In this document: piece by piece, positions 17,133 through 25,550 of the stretch
Layout: every line of letters begins with the position of its first letter
How positions within the stretch are numbered: position 1 is the stretch's first letter
Source: CAZMVY01 sp964617875
Lineage (GTDB): Bacteria > Planctomycetota > Phycisphaerae > UBA1845 > PWPN01
Assembly: GCA_964617875.1 (NCBI GenBank)
Contig: CAZUAI010000023.1
Coordinates: 4,544 to 68,543, forward strand
Reading direction: 5' to 3'
DNA: 64,000 bases
Translations under genes and position numbers: made by a program
Notes under the pieces: model-generated
Told to the model about the DNA's origin: nothing
What the model saw: the letters and a program-made list of their open reading frames with translations, nothing else
Database searches by the model: none

Positions 17133-19109
17133 ATGAGAAACATGCGATTGTCGGCGAAGATGGGGGTGGGGTTCGGAGCTGTGCTGGTCCTGACCTGCCT
17201 GCTGGGCGCGGCGAGCTGGCTGGGCATGAGGGGGGTATCGGAGAAGGTGGCTCTTGATTCCGCCGGGGCCAAGTGCGTGGATGCGATTAATCGCTGCGCC
17301 ATTCTGCGGCGGGACTTCGCCGTCCAGGGTTTTGTCAAGGCGGAGGGCGAGGCGAAAACTGCGGCCGATAAGTGGATCGACGCATATGGGGAACTGGCCC
17401 AGCAGGTGCAGACCATGCAGGGCGATTCGCGCTTCAGCGAAAGCCAGCGCGAGTCGCTGCGAACGACGCTGACGAAGGCCCAGGCGTACCGTCAGAGCTT
17501 TGACCGGCAGATAGAGGCGCGCAAGGCACGCGACGACGCCTTCGAAACGTGGCGCAAGGTCGGCGCACAGGTGACGCAGGCGGTGCAGGAGTCGCAGGAC
17601 AAGGTGATCGCGCCGGCGGTGGCCGAGGCGCTGCGGTCGCAGAAGGCGGAGGACGTGAATCGGTGGACGGCGATCAGCACGCAGCTTGACCGCTCGGTCG
17701 TGCAGCCGTTCCTGCTCCTGCGCGTGTGCGCCGTGTACCTGCTCGCCACGAACGCCGAGGCGCAGTGGACTGCGTATCAGAAGCAGCTCGCCACTACGCA
17801 GGAAGGTCTTGCTTCGTGGGCGGAGAAAGCCAGGGGCCAGCAGTCGCTCGAGGCCCTTGCCAAGGATCTCGCCAGCTACCTGAAGGAATATGCGGTGGCG
17901 GGCGAACAGTACCACAGCGGCATCGTGGCACAGCGGTCGGCCGACGCCGAAATGGCGGCGGCGGCCAAAGACGTCCTGACTCTGGTTGACGGCATCCAGG
18001 CGGACCTGAAGCAGCAGATGACGAGCACGACGGCGCGCACGGGCCTCCTGATCGGGGTCCTGAGCACGGTGGCGCTGGTGTTCGGCGTCCTGGCGGCGGT
18101 GCTCATCACGCGAAGCATCACCCGCCCTGTGACCCGTATCATCGCGAACATGACGGAGGGCGCGGGCCAGACGGCCGACGCCGCCGGACAGGTGGCCGCC
18201 GCGAGCCAGTCTCTGGCCGAGGGCACCAGCGAACAGGCCGCGGCCATCGAGGAGACCTCCAGCTCGCTGGAGGAGATGTCGTCCATGACGAAGCAGAACG
18301 CCAACAACGCCCAGCAGGCGAACGGCCTCATGGACGAAGCGAGGAAGCGGGTGACGGCCGGACAGGAGTCGATGTCGCGCCTCGTTTCCGCTATCGAGAC
18401 CATCAAGAAGAGCGCCGACGACACGGCGAAGATCGTCCGGACGATCGACGAGATCGCCTTTCAGACAAACCTGCTGGCGCTGAACGCGGCGGTCGAGGCC
18501 GCCCGGGCCGGCGATGCGGGAAAGGGCTTCGCGGTCGTGGCGGAGGAGGTCCGCAACCTGGCCCAGCGCGCCGGCGAGGCAGCCCGCACCACAGGCACGC
18601 TGATCGAGGGCTCGGTCCGAAACGCGGACAACGGCGTCGGTGTCGCCGCCGAGGCGGCCACGGCTCTCGAGGAGATCGCGACCGCGTCGGTGAAAGTCGC
18701 CAGCCTGGTCAATGAGATCGCCACGGCCTGCGGCGAGCAGGCGCAGGGGATCGAGCAGGTGACGACGGCGGTCTCGCAGATGGATCAGGTTACCCAGCAG
18801 AACGCCGCAAACGCCGAGCAGTCCGCGGCGGCGGCCGAAGAACTCAGCGCCCAGGCCGAGCAGCTCAACGGCATGGTCAATGACCTGCGTGCGCTGGTGT
18901 ACGGCAGCAGCGCGGGCGGCGGGGTGGCCGGGCCGGCGACCGCCGCGGGAAAGGCCGGCCGTGGCGCAGGCAAGGCGCCACTGCCGCCGGCGGATGCGGC
19001 GATCCACAAACACATCATTGAAAAGGCGAAGCCGGACACGACGCCCGGTCCGGCGAAGGCGAAGCGGATGATCCCTCTCGACAGCAAGGAGGAGCTGGCG
19101 GCCTTCTGA
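17133..19109 (+). CDS. Methyl-accepting chemotaxis protein
   Basis: 658 residues. First membrane helix at about 13-33 (GFGAVLVLTCLLGAASWLGM), a helical periplasmic sensor of about 260 residues, a second helix at about 300-325, a HAMP segment (RSITRPVTRI), then a long signalling coiled coil. The hairpin tip that binds CheA/CheW is clear: EIAFQTNLLALNAAVEAARA followed by GKGFAVVAEEVRNLAQRA. Gln/Glu-rich methylation heptads flank it. The C-terminal 60 residues are a flexible Ala/Gly/Lys tail without a CheR-tether pentapeptide. Start: ATG at 17133, seven bases after AGGAG; 35 upstream open codons look non-coding. No other chemotaxis gene is nearby. Confidence 0.92.
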   Translation: MRNMRLSAKMGVGFGAVLVLTCLLGAASWLGMRGVSEKVALDSAGAKCVDAINRCAILRRDFAVQGFVKAEGEAKTAADKWIDAYGELAQQVQTMQGDSRFSESQRESLRTTLTKAQAYRQSFDRQIEARKARDDAFETWRKVGAQVTQAVQESQDKVIAPAVAEALRSQKAEDVNRWTAISTQLDRSVVQPFLLLRVCAVYLLATNAEAQWTAYQKQLATTQEGLASWAEKARGQQSLEALAKDLASYLKEYAVAGEQYHSGIVAQRSADAEMAAAAKDVLTLVDGIQADLKQQMTSTTARTGLLIGVLSTVALVFGVLAAVLITRSITRPVTRIIANMTEGAGQTADAAGQVAAASQSLAEGTSEQAAAIEETSSSLEEMSSMTKQNANNAQQANGLMDEARKRVTAGQESMSRLVSAIETIKKSADDTAKIVRTIDEIAFQTNLLALNAAVEAARAGDAGKGFAVVAEEVRNLAQRAGEAARTTGTLIEGSVRNADNGVGVAAEAATALEEIATASVKVASLVNEIATACGEQAQGIEQVTTAVSQMDQVTQQNAANAEQSAAAAEELSAQAEQLNGMVNDLRALVYGSSAGGGVAGPATAAGKAGRGAGKAPLPPADAAIHKHIIEKAKPDTTPGPAKAKRMIPLDSKEELAAF

Positions 19110-19261
19110 CCGCCCATTCGAGGTCTTGCCAGAATCGCCGAAGGGCGTCATGCTGGGGCCGATCGATTCGGGTCGTGAGCGCCAATGCCCGGCGGCGGGC
19201 GTCATGGGGCTGTGACGGTACGCCGCGGTCTGCATCCGGATGCTTGCGGAGGCCGGGACCC

Positions 19262-20359
19262 ATGCGTTCGCTCCTCATGTGCGTCGTGGCTTGTTGTGCA
19301 GCCGAACCTGCGATCGCGCCGTCGTACGCACGCGGGCCGGATCGTCCTGCGCCCGCGGCCACGAGTCTGCCCGATGATTTCACGCCGCACCACCAGCCGG
19401 TGAAGGGTGGGCGCGTGGATTGGACGGGCGGTTATATTCTCGCCGAAGGCATCGGGCATCCGAACGGCCGCGAGTCGTCCGAAGGACGGGCGAAGGCCAT
19501 GGCGATGCGTGCGGCGGAACTCGTCGCCGCGCGAAACGCCCTGGCCATGGCACGCGGGATCCGCCTCGATGCCGGACGCAAGGTGGCTGACATCGCCGAG
19601 GGCCGGGTCCAGATCGAGGGTATCGTCCGCGGCCATCGCATGATCCGGTCGCAATGGGACCCGAAGGCCAGGCCTCCGATCGCTCGCGTCGTGCTCGAGG
19701 TTCCGTTGTGGGGCGTACGCGGCGTGGCGGCCGTGCTTGCCCCGTCGGAACGCAACCGGGCCGTTCGGACGGCGGGGGGACGGCGCCTGCAACTGGTCGC
19801 GTCCGTCACGCAGGTTACCGACGCGGTCGTTGTGATCGATGCCCGCGGCCGCAACCTGACGCCATGCCTGTTCCCCGTCGTCGTGGATGCCGGCGGGCAG
19901 ACGCTGTACGACATCGCCACGCCGTCGGCCGACGCGGCGACGCGCGGCGCGATCGTCCGCTACGTCGAAACGAAACTCACGTTCGAGCAACTGCGCGCGG
20001 ATGCGGGCCGGCGGTTCGAGCCGCTGTGGTTCGACATGCTTGCCGAGGACGTCCGCGGCCCGGCGGCGCAGTCCGCGCCGGCGACGTCGTTCGGGCGAGA
20101 CGCGGCCGGCACGCAGCCCTCGCGCCGCCGTGCCAGGCAGCAGATCGTCGTCCAGGCAACTGCGCCGGGGGCCGCGCCGAACGCGCAACTGGTCATTACG
20201 CGCGAGGACGCCGAGCGGCTGCGCAACTCCCCCGAAGCCGCGGAGGCGATGCGCAAGGGACAGGTCCTGATCGTCGTCGACGCATCGGCCGCCGGCACGG
20301 AGGGGCGCGCCCCGTTCGAAACGAACGACGCCCTCGCGTTGCTGGCCCGTGAACCATGA
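19262..20359 (+). CDS. LPP20-like secreted protein
   Basis: 365 residues with an N-terminal export segment (SLLMCVVACCAAEPAIA). The core has the features of the LPP20/FlgO-like family: an Ala-rich helix of repeated AMRAAELVAARNALAMA type, then GRVQIEGIVRGHR and a strand leading to VVLEVPLWG. The second half (VTQVTDAVVVIDARGRNLTPCLFPVVV) looks like a further alpha/beta domain. Function is unknown; relatives are envelope or motility-associated lipoproteins. GGAGG lies nine bases before ATG 19262. Its stop overlaps the start of the cyclase gene by four bases (ATGA), so the two are translationally coupled and probably work together. Confidence 0.65.
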   Translation: MRSLLMCVVACCAAEPAIAPSYARGPDRPAPAATSLPDDFTPHHQPVKGGRVDWTGGYILAEGIGHPNGRESSEGRAKAMAMRAAELVAARNALAMARGIRLDAGRKVADIAEGRVQIEGIVRGHRMIRSQWDPKARPPIARVVLEVPLWGVRGVAAVLAPSERNRAVRTAGGRRLQLVASVTQVTDAVVVIDARGRNLTPCLFPVVVDAGGQTLYDIATPSADAATRGAIVRYVETKLTFEQLRADAGRRFEPLWFDMLAEDVRGPAAQSAPATSFGRDAAGTQPSRRRARQQIVVQATAPGAAPNAQLVITREDAERLRNSPEAAEAMRKGQVLIVVDASAAGTEGRAPFETNDALALLAREP

Positions 20360-22275
20360 CGCCCCCGGCCGCCAATCCCGAGGCCTTGTTCGTCGAGCGG
20401 CCGATCCTTTCGCGCCGGCAGCGTGCCGTCGTCCGGCTTGTCGCCCCCGTGCTGCTGGCCGTACTGGGCGCATGGCTTGGCACGGACGGCCGGATCCAGG
20501 CCCTGGAGCGACTCAGTATCGACCTGCGGTTCCGGCATCGCGGACCGCTGCGGCCCGACCCGCGCATCGTCATTGTCGAGATCACGGAGCAGAGCCGCCG
20601 TGCGCTGAGCGAGAGCCGCGAGGGACGTTTTGAGCTGCGCCAGCACCTCGACGATGCCATTCGCCACCTGGCCGACGCGGGCGTCGTGGCCATCGGCGTC
20701 GATGTTCGCCTGCAGGGCCACAGCCACGAGGCGCTCGATGCGGAGCTTGCCAGGGCGATCTCCGAGACCAACACCGTGCTCGCGGTCGCATACGCCGAGG
20801 GGCATGTCATACGACCGGCCCGCGTGTTCCGGGACGCGCAGCCGCACGAGGGCGTGATCGCGGTGCACGCCGACGCGGACGGCGTGCTTCGGCGATTGCC
20901 ACGGCAGCCGAACCTCGACGTGCTTGACGACGACAACAGGACGCTGCGACGCATCCCGTTCTTCCCCTTCGTGCTGACGCATCTGCTGCTCGCCGAGGCC
21001 GAGACCGCGCAAGGTCGCCCCGCACCCCCGCTCGATCTCACCGCGCCGGACCACGCGCGGATCGCAGGGCGCGCCGTGCCGTACGGCCGACTGGTCAACT
21101 TCGCCGCGGGCCCGCGCCAGGGCTTCGCGTCGCTGTCGTTCGACGCCGCCGCGAAGGGCCGCCTCGGGATTGAGGGCCTGGACGGCGCCGTCGTGCTGAT
21201 CGGCGACACGCGGTCGGTCATCGACCGGTTCCGCATGCCGCTGGCCGACGAGCTTCAGCCGGGCATCTACTACCACGCGAACGTGATCGACGCGATCCTG
21301 CACGATCGGCTTCTGACGGAGTGGCCGCCGCCGGGCGCCGCGGCGGCGCTGCTGGCGGCCTTTCTGGGATGTGCGAGCGGCGCGTACTTCTGGAACCTGC
21401 GCGAGTGGTGGCGGATGCACTGGGGGTATGCGTGGCTCGCGCTGTACTTCGGACTCGGCGCCGCCGTGCTCCTCGGCGGCTGGCACGTGCTTTGCCGCCG
21501 GGCGTTTGCCGCGAATGTCGTTCTGCCGATGGCGGCGCCTCTGCTCGCGATGATCGCGGCGGCTGTTACGGCGCTCGCGGGGCACACGGTCGTTTCTGTG
21601 GCCGGAGCGCGGCGGCTGGCGCGCCGAAACCGGGGCATTGAAGTGCTGTTCGCGCGGCACGTCTCGCCGCAGGTGCTTGCGGCGATCAAGTCCGATCCGA
21701 CGCGGATCGGGCGGATCGACGTCCGCGAGATCACTGTGATGTTCTGCGACATGCGACGGTTCACCTCGAAGGCGACCACGATGCCGCCGTCCGAAGTGGC
21801 GACGATGCTCAACGAGTACTTCGACGCGATCGCCTCGGCCGTCCTGGAGCACGACGGGTTCATCGACAAGTTCGTCGGCGACGAGCTGATGGCGGTGTTC
21901 AACGTTCCGCTCGAGCAGCCGGACCACGCCGTCCGGGCGGCGCGGGCGGCGATCGCCGTCAAACAGCGGCTGCGGGAACTGAACGCACGGCGGGCCGCAC
22001 GGGGCGATCTGCCGCTCGACTGCGGGATCGGGATCCACTGCGGTCCGGCGGCGGCCGGCCACATCGGCGTGGCCCGGCGGGCGAACTACACGGTCGTGGG
22101 CGATACCGTCAATATCGCGTCGCGCATCCAGGGGATGGCATCCGGCGGCGAAATCCTCATCAGCGAGGAGCTGGCCGTGCTCCTGCCGTCGGACCTCTCC
22201 GTGCGAGCGTGGAAGACGGTCGAACTCCGGGGCAGCGGCCGGCAGCACGCCCTGCGCGAAATCGTTGCCGACTGA
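20356..22275 (+). CDS. CHASE2-domain class III adenylate/guanylate cyclase
   Basis: 639 residues. One helix near 27-45, an extracytoplasmic CHASE2 sensor at about 50-320 (RPDPRIVIVEITEQSRRAL, GDTRSVIDRF), a group of three membrane helices at about 330-420, then a class III cyclase domain. Metal-binding Asp465 (MFCDMRRFT) and Asp509 (DKFVGDE) are present, as is the transition-state segment VVGDTVNIASR. The substrate-selecting Lys in FIDKFVGDE fits ATP better than GTP. The protein should turn an outside signal into cAMP. It overlaps the upstream LPP20-like gene by four bases; that protein may be its external partner. Confidence 0.9.
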   Translation: MTPPAANPEALFVERPILSRRQRAVVRLVAPVLLAVLGAWLGTDGRIQALERLSIDLRFRHRGPLRPDPRIVIVEITEQSRRALSESREGRFELRQHLDDAIRHLADAGVVAIGVDVRLQGHSHEALDAELARAISETNTVLAVAYAEGHVIRPARVFRDAQPHEGVIAVHADADGVLRRLPRQPNLDVLDDDNRTLRRIPFFPFVLTHLLLAEAETAQGRPAPPLDLTAPDHARIAGRAVPYGRLVNFAAGPRQGFASLSFDAAAKGRLGIEGLDGAVVLIGDTRSVIDRFRMPLADELQPGIYYHANVIDAILHDRLLTEWPPPGAAAALLAAFLGCASGAYFWNLREWWRMHWGYAWLALYFGLGAAVLLGGWHVLCRRAFAANVVLPMAAPLLAMIAAAVTALAGHTVVSVAGARRLARRNRGIEVLFARHVSPQVLAAIKSDPTRIGRIDVREITVMFCDMRRFTSKATTMPPSEVATMLNEYFDAIASAVLEHDGFIDKFVGDELMAVFNVPLEQPDHAVRAARAAIAVKQRLRELNARRAARGDLPLDCGIGIHCGPAAAGHIGVARRANYTVVGDTVNIASRIQGMASGGEILISEELAVLLPSDLSVRAWKTVELRGSGRQHALREIVAD

Positions 22276-22300
22276 AGAGGCCCCCGCCCGTTTCGGCGGA

Positions 22301-22306
22301 TATAAT
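22301..22306 (+). promoter_or_regulatory. -10 element upstream of the phosphoesterase lipoprotein gene
   Basis: A consensus TATAAT lies about 45 bases before ATG 22352 in the gap after the cyclase gene. No good -35 box was found. Confidence 0.45.
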
Positions 22307-22351
22307 CGCCGGCTCGACAGTGCGGCTCGTGAATGGCGCCGGGGCAGACAC

Positions 22352-23851
22352 ATGGTGCAATTCCAACATCGCGTGCGAATCGGGTGCCTGGTGCTCCTGG
22401 CCGGAGGATTCATTGCGATGGCCGGATGCGGTGCGGAGGACGATCTCGCGTCGCTGCTGCCGGATGTGTCGTCGGCGCCGCCGGAGGGCTACACGCCCCT
22501 GCTGCGGATCGCGCACATCTCCGACACGCACCTTGTGGACGAGCAGTCGCCGGCCCGGCTGGCGGGGTTTGCGGGCTTGATCGCATCCGCCTGGCGTCCG
22601 CAGGAGGCTTACTCGGCACAGTTGCTCGACGGCACGATCCGGGCCATCAACAGGCGCCACCGCGAGGCGGGGCCGATCGACTGCGTCATTCACACGGGCG
22701 ACGCGACCGACAGTTGCCAGCAGAACGAGCTGCGCTGGTTCACGCAGGTCTTTGACGGGCTGGAGGTCGATCCGCTCACAGGCCCCGACGATCGAGACCC
22801 GGACAACCGGCCCCCGGTCCTGTTGGACCCGCACCACCCGTTCCGGGCCGAGGGCCTGTATGTGCAGGGACGCCACGGCGACCTCCCGAGCGTGCCCTGG
22901 CTCAACGTCTTCGGCAACCACGACACGTTTGCGATGGGCACGTTCGCGATCGTCGAACGGGACGGGGCTCGCGTGGCGCCACTCCCGCTCGACTGGCGGC
23001 CGGGCTGGGTGCTGCCGACGATCCTCGTCCCCCACGGCGAGTGGACGTACTGCCCGGTCTCGCCGGCGGATCCCGGACCGCCATCGCTGTTCGAACGTCC
23101 AGTGCGCGTCCAGGCCAATCCGGAGCGGGCGTACCTCAGCGCGGTGAGCTTCCTCGAACAGCACTTCGCGACCGTCACGGAGCCGCCCGGTCACGGATTC
23201 GTGAGCACCGCGGGCCCGAGGTATTACGCCCGCCTGTTGAAGCCGAACCTGCGGCTGATTGCGCTGAACACGGCCGATGTGCCCTGTCCGCTCGAGGGAT
23301 TCCCGTATGCCGAGGGGGCCATCTCCAGGTCGCAGCTCCGGTGGCTCCGCGGCCAGCTGGACGAGGCGCAGGCGCAGGGCCAGTGGGTCATCGTGGCCAG
23401 CCACCACACGAGTCAGGCGCTGTCGCCGCTGCTGGGCAGCGCGGTCGATCCCGGGGCGTTCCGATCGCTGCTGGGCGGCTACGGCAACGTCATTCTGCAC
23501 ATGGTCGGCCACACGCACATCAACCGCGTCCACGCGCGGGGCGGCTACGTCGAGATCGTCACCGGCAGCCTGCTGGACTACCCGCAGACCGGCCGCATCG
23601 TCGAGGTCCACGTGAGCCCGGACGCGAGGCAGGTCGTGGTGAGCTACGCGACCTTCTCGCACCTGGAATCGGACGATCCGCTGCACGCGCTGCGCCAGGA
23701 GGCGCACACACTTTCGAAGCGTGATGCGCCAAACGCCGCGATGCGCGCCGCGAGGGCCCTGACGGAAACCGCTCCGGAGGACGCCGACGCGGTCCAATGG
23801 CTCAGCGGCAGCCCCTCCGACCGCGAGGGCCGGATCCTGCTGCGCAAGTGA
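22352..23851 (+). CDS. Calcineurin-like metallophosphoesterase lipoprotein
   Basis: 499 residues. The N-terminus ends in the lipobox MAGC with Cys26, so it should be an anchored lipoprotein. The binuclear metal motifs follow in the usual order: DTH in RIAHISDTHL, GDATD, GNHD in VFGNHDTF, a His in VIVASHHTSQ and GHTH in MVGHTHINR. The family hydrolyses phosphomonoesters or phosphodiesters; the substrate is unknown. An insertion of about 150 residues between the GNHD and HH motifs makes it longer than simple members. The last 80 residues are probably a separate small beta domain. The start is set by the lipoprotein signal, as the ribosome site is weak. Confidence 0.8.
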   Translation: MVQFQHRVRIGCLVLLAGGFIAMAGCGAEDDLASLLPDVSSAPPEGYTPLLRIAHISDTHLVDEQSPARLAGFAGLIASAWRPQEAYSAQLLDGTIRAINRRHREAGPIDCVIHTGDATDSCQQNELRWFTQVFDGLEVDPLTGPDDRDPDNRPPVLLDPHHPFRAEGLYVQGRHGDLPSVPWLNVFGNHDTFAMGTFAIVERDGARVAPLPLDWRPGWVLPTILVPHGEWTYCPVSPADPGPPSLFERPVRVQANPERAYLSAVSFLEQHFATVTEPPGHGFVSTAGPRYYARLLKPNLRLIALNTADVPCPLEGFPYAEGAISRSQLRWLRGQLDEAQAQGQWVIVASHHTSQALSPLLGSAVDPGAFRSLLGGYGNVILHMVGHTHINRVHARGGYVEIVTGSLLDYPQTGRIVEVHVSPDARQVVVSYATFSHLESDDPLHALRQEAHTLSKRDAPNAAMRAARALTETAPEDADAVQWLSGSPSDREGRILLRK

Positions 23852-23909
23852 CGTGGACGGTTCACCGCGGCTCCGGGGCTTCGCCCATGTGGGGACGCTT
23901 CCGCCGCAT

Positions 23910-23930
23910 CGGCGGTGGGGCCGCCGCCTT
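23910..23930. terminator. Candidate terminator between convergent genes
   Basis: CGGCGG and CCGCCG arms pair around a five-base loop, followed on the plus strand by CCTTTC. A second overlapping arm lies just upstream. It lies in the 93-base gap between the phosphoesterase and galM stops. Weak T run. Confidence 0.35.
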
Positions 23931-23944
23931 TCAATCGCCGGACT

Positions 23945-24979
23945 TCACGCGATGCTGAATCGGTATACCGCCGTGTGGCGGTAGGTTTGGCCGGGGCGGA
24001 GGATGATCGACGGAAACGCCGCATGGTTGATCGCGTCGGGGAAGTGCTGCGTCTCCAGGCAGAAGCCGGCGTGCCGCTGGTAGGGCCCTCCGATGCCGAC
24101 AGCGGAGCCGTCGAGGAAGTTGCCGCTGTAGAACTGCACGCCCGGCTGCGTCGCGAACAGCTCCAGGACGCGGCCGGTGGTTTTCTCCTCGACGCGAGCG
24201 GCGAAGGCCGGCGGCGGCCCGTTGTCGTCGAGGACGTAGTTGGTGTCGTAGCCGCGGCCGAGCTGGGCGATCCGCTCGCCGATGCGGTGGGGCGTGGTGA
24301 AGTCGTACGGCGTGCCGCGTACGTCGCGGATCTCGCCTGTGGGGATGAGATTGTCATCGACCGGGGTGAACCGCGACGCGGCAAGCGTCAGGACGTGATC
24401 GAGGATGTCGCCGTTACCCGCGCCGCGCAGGTTGAAGTACGCGTGGTTGGTCAGGTTGACGATCGTCGGCTTGTCCGTTGTCGCGGAGTAGTCAATGCGG
24501 AGTTCGTTCGCGGCGGTCAGGGTGTAGACGACCTCGGCCGAGAGCGTGCCGGGGAAGCCGTCGAACATGTCGGGGCAGACGTGGCGGAACACGACGGACG
24601 GCTCGGCCGCGGGGCGCGGCTCGGCCCGCCAGAGGACTCTGGCGTATCCCTTCGAGGCGCTGTGCAGCGTATTCGGCCCGTTGTTCCGCTCGAGCGTGTA
24701 CTCGACGCCGTCGAGTCGGAACCGGCCGTCGGCGATGCGGTTGGCGACACGGCCGACCGTGCAGCCGAGATGCGGCTCTTTGCCGAGGTACTGCGCGAGG
24801 TTGTCGAAGCCGAGCACGACGTTGGCGAGTCGGCCGTCGCGGTCGGGTACGTGCAGTTCGGTCAGCCGGGCGCCGTAACCCATGACCTTCGCCGTCATGC
24901 CCGCCGCGTTGCGGAGCGTGAACCGTTCGACGGGCGTGCCGTCGGGCATGGTGCCGAAGGGCGATCGTTCGAGGCTCAT
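23945..24979 (-). CDS. galM: Aldose 1-epimerase (mutarotase)
   Basis: 344 residues, the normal size for GalM. Family motifs: GYGARLTELHVPDRDG near the start, NRIADGRF, NGPNTLHS with the first catalytic-site His, NHAYFNL with the general-acid His, and FCLETQHFPDAIN with the general-base Glu. The enzyme interconverts the alpha and beta anomers of hexoses in the cytoplasm. Its ATG overlaps the stop of the SIS gene by four bases (ATGA), so the order is kinase, isomerase, mutarotase in one operon. The open frame upstream of 24979 is a shadow of the SIS gene. Confidence 0.93.
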   Translation of the reverse strand: MSLERSPFGTMPDGTPVERFTLRNAAGMTAKVMGYGARLTELHVPDRDGRLANVVLGFDNLAQYLGKEPHLGCTVGRVANRIADGRFRLDGVEYTLERNNGPNTLHSASKGYARVLWRAEPRPAAEPSVVFRHVCPDMFDGFPGTLSAEVVYTLTAANELRIDYSATTDKPTIVNLTNHAYFNLRGAGNGDILDHVLTLAASRFTPVDDNLIPTGEIRDVRGTPYDFTTPHRIGERIAQLGRGYDTNYVLDDNGPPPAFAARVEEKTTGRVLELFATQPGVQFYSGNFLDGSAVGIGGPYQRHAGFCLETQHFPDAINHAAFPSIILRPGQTYRHTAVYRFSIA

Positions 24980-25548
24980 CCGCAGGCGTCCTCCATGAAG
25001 GCATAGCACAGGATGTGGGTCAGGATGAAGAACGTGTCCTCGAGCCGGCCCATGTGGTTCGTGGGCACGAGCAGCGGCAGCGTTGCGAGGTCCTTGAGCC
25101 GTCCGCCGGCGTCGGTGGTCAGGCCGAGCGTCGTGCAGCCGATGCTGTTGGCGTACTCGACGGCCCGCAGGACGTTCGGGCTGTTGCCGCTGCCGCTGAT
25201 GGCGATCAGGACGTCGCCGCGTTGCGCCCAGTTGCGGAGCTGCTCGACAAAAACGGCCTCGTAGCCGACGTCGTTGGCGTAGGCGGTGACGGTGCCGATG
25301 CTGTCGCTCAGGCAGATCATGCGGAACGGCCGCGTCTTCTTCTGGTACGAGGCGCCCTTGACCAGATCGACGACCATCTGCGCGGCGATGGCGCTGCTGC
25401 CGCCGTTGCCGCAGGAGATAATCATGCGGCCGGCGTCGCGGGCCTCGCGGAGGCACACGATCGCGCGGTCCACCGCGGATGCGTCGAGCCGCGCCAGCAC
25501 GCCGCGCAGGTCGTCGAGGTAGCGTCGGGAAAAACCCTGTTCGCTCAT
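24976..25548 (-). CDS. SIS-domain sugar phosphate isomerase (GmhA-like)
   Basis: 190 residues, close to the length of GmhA (sedoheptulose-7-phosphate isomerase). Phosphosugar-binding signatures: SCGNGGSSAIAAQMVVDLVKG, then ISGSGNSPNVLRAV and LTTDAGGRLKDLA. GmhA normally makes heptose-7-phosphate for ADP-heptose. Here the gene lies two bases after a PfkB kinase gene and overlaps galM, with no GmhB or nucleotidyltransferase. It may therefore act on a different sugar phosphate in a catabolic route. ATG 25548 follows a GGAAGGA site inside the end of the kinase gene; the longer open frame to 25791 is antisense-like noise. Confidence 0.85.
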   Translation of the reverse strand: MSEQGFSRRYLDDLRGVLARLDASAVDRAIVCLREARDAGRMIISCGNGGSSAIAAQMVVDLVKGASYQKKTRPFRMICLSDSIGTVTAYANDVGYEAVFVEQLRNWAQRGDVLIAISGSGNSPNVLRAVEYANSIGCTTLGLTTDAGGRLKDLATLPLLVPTNHMGRLEDTFFILTHILCYAFMEDACG

Positions 25549-25550
25549 GC

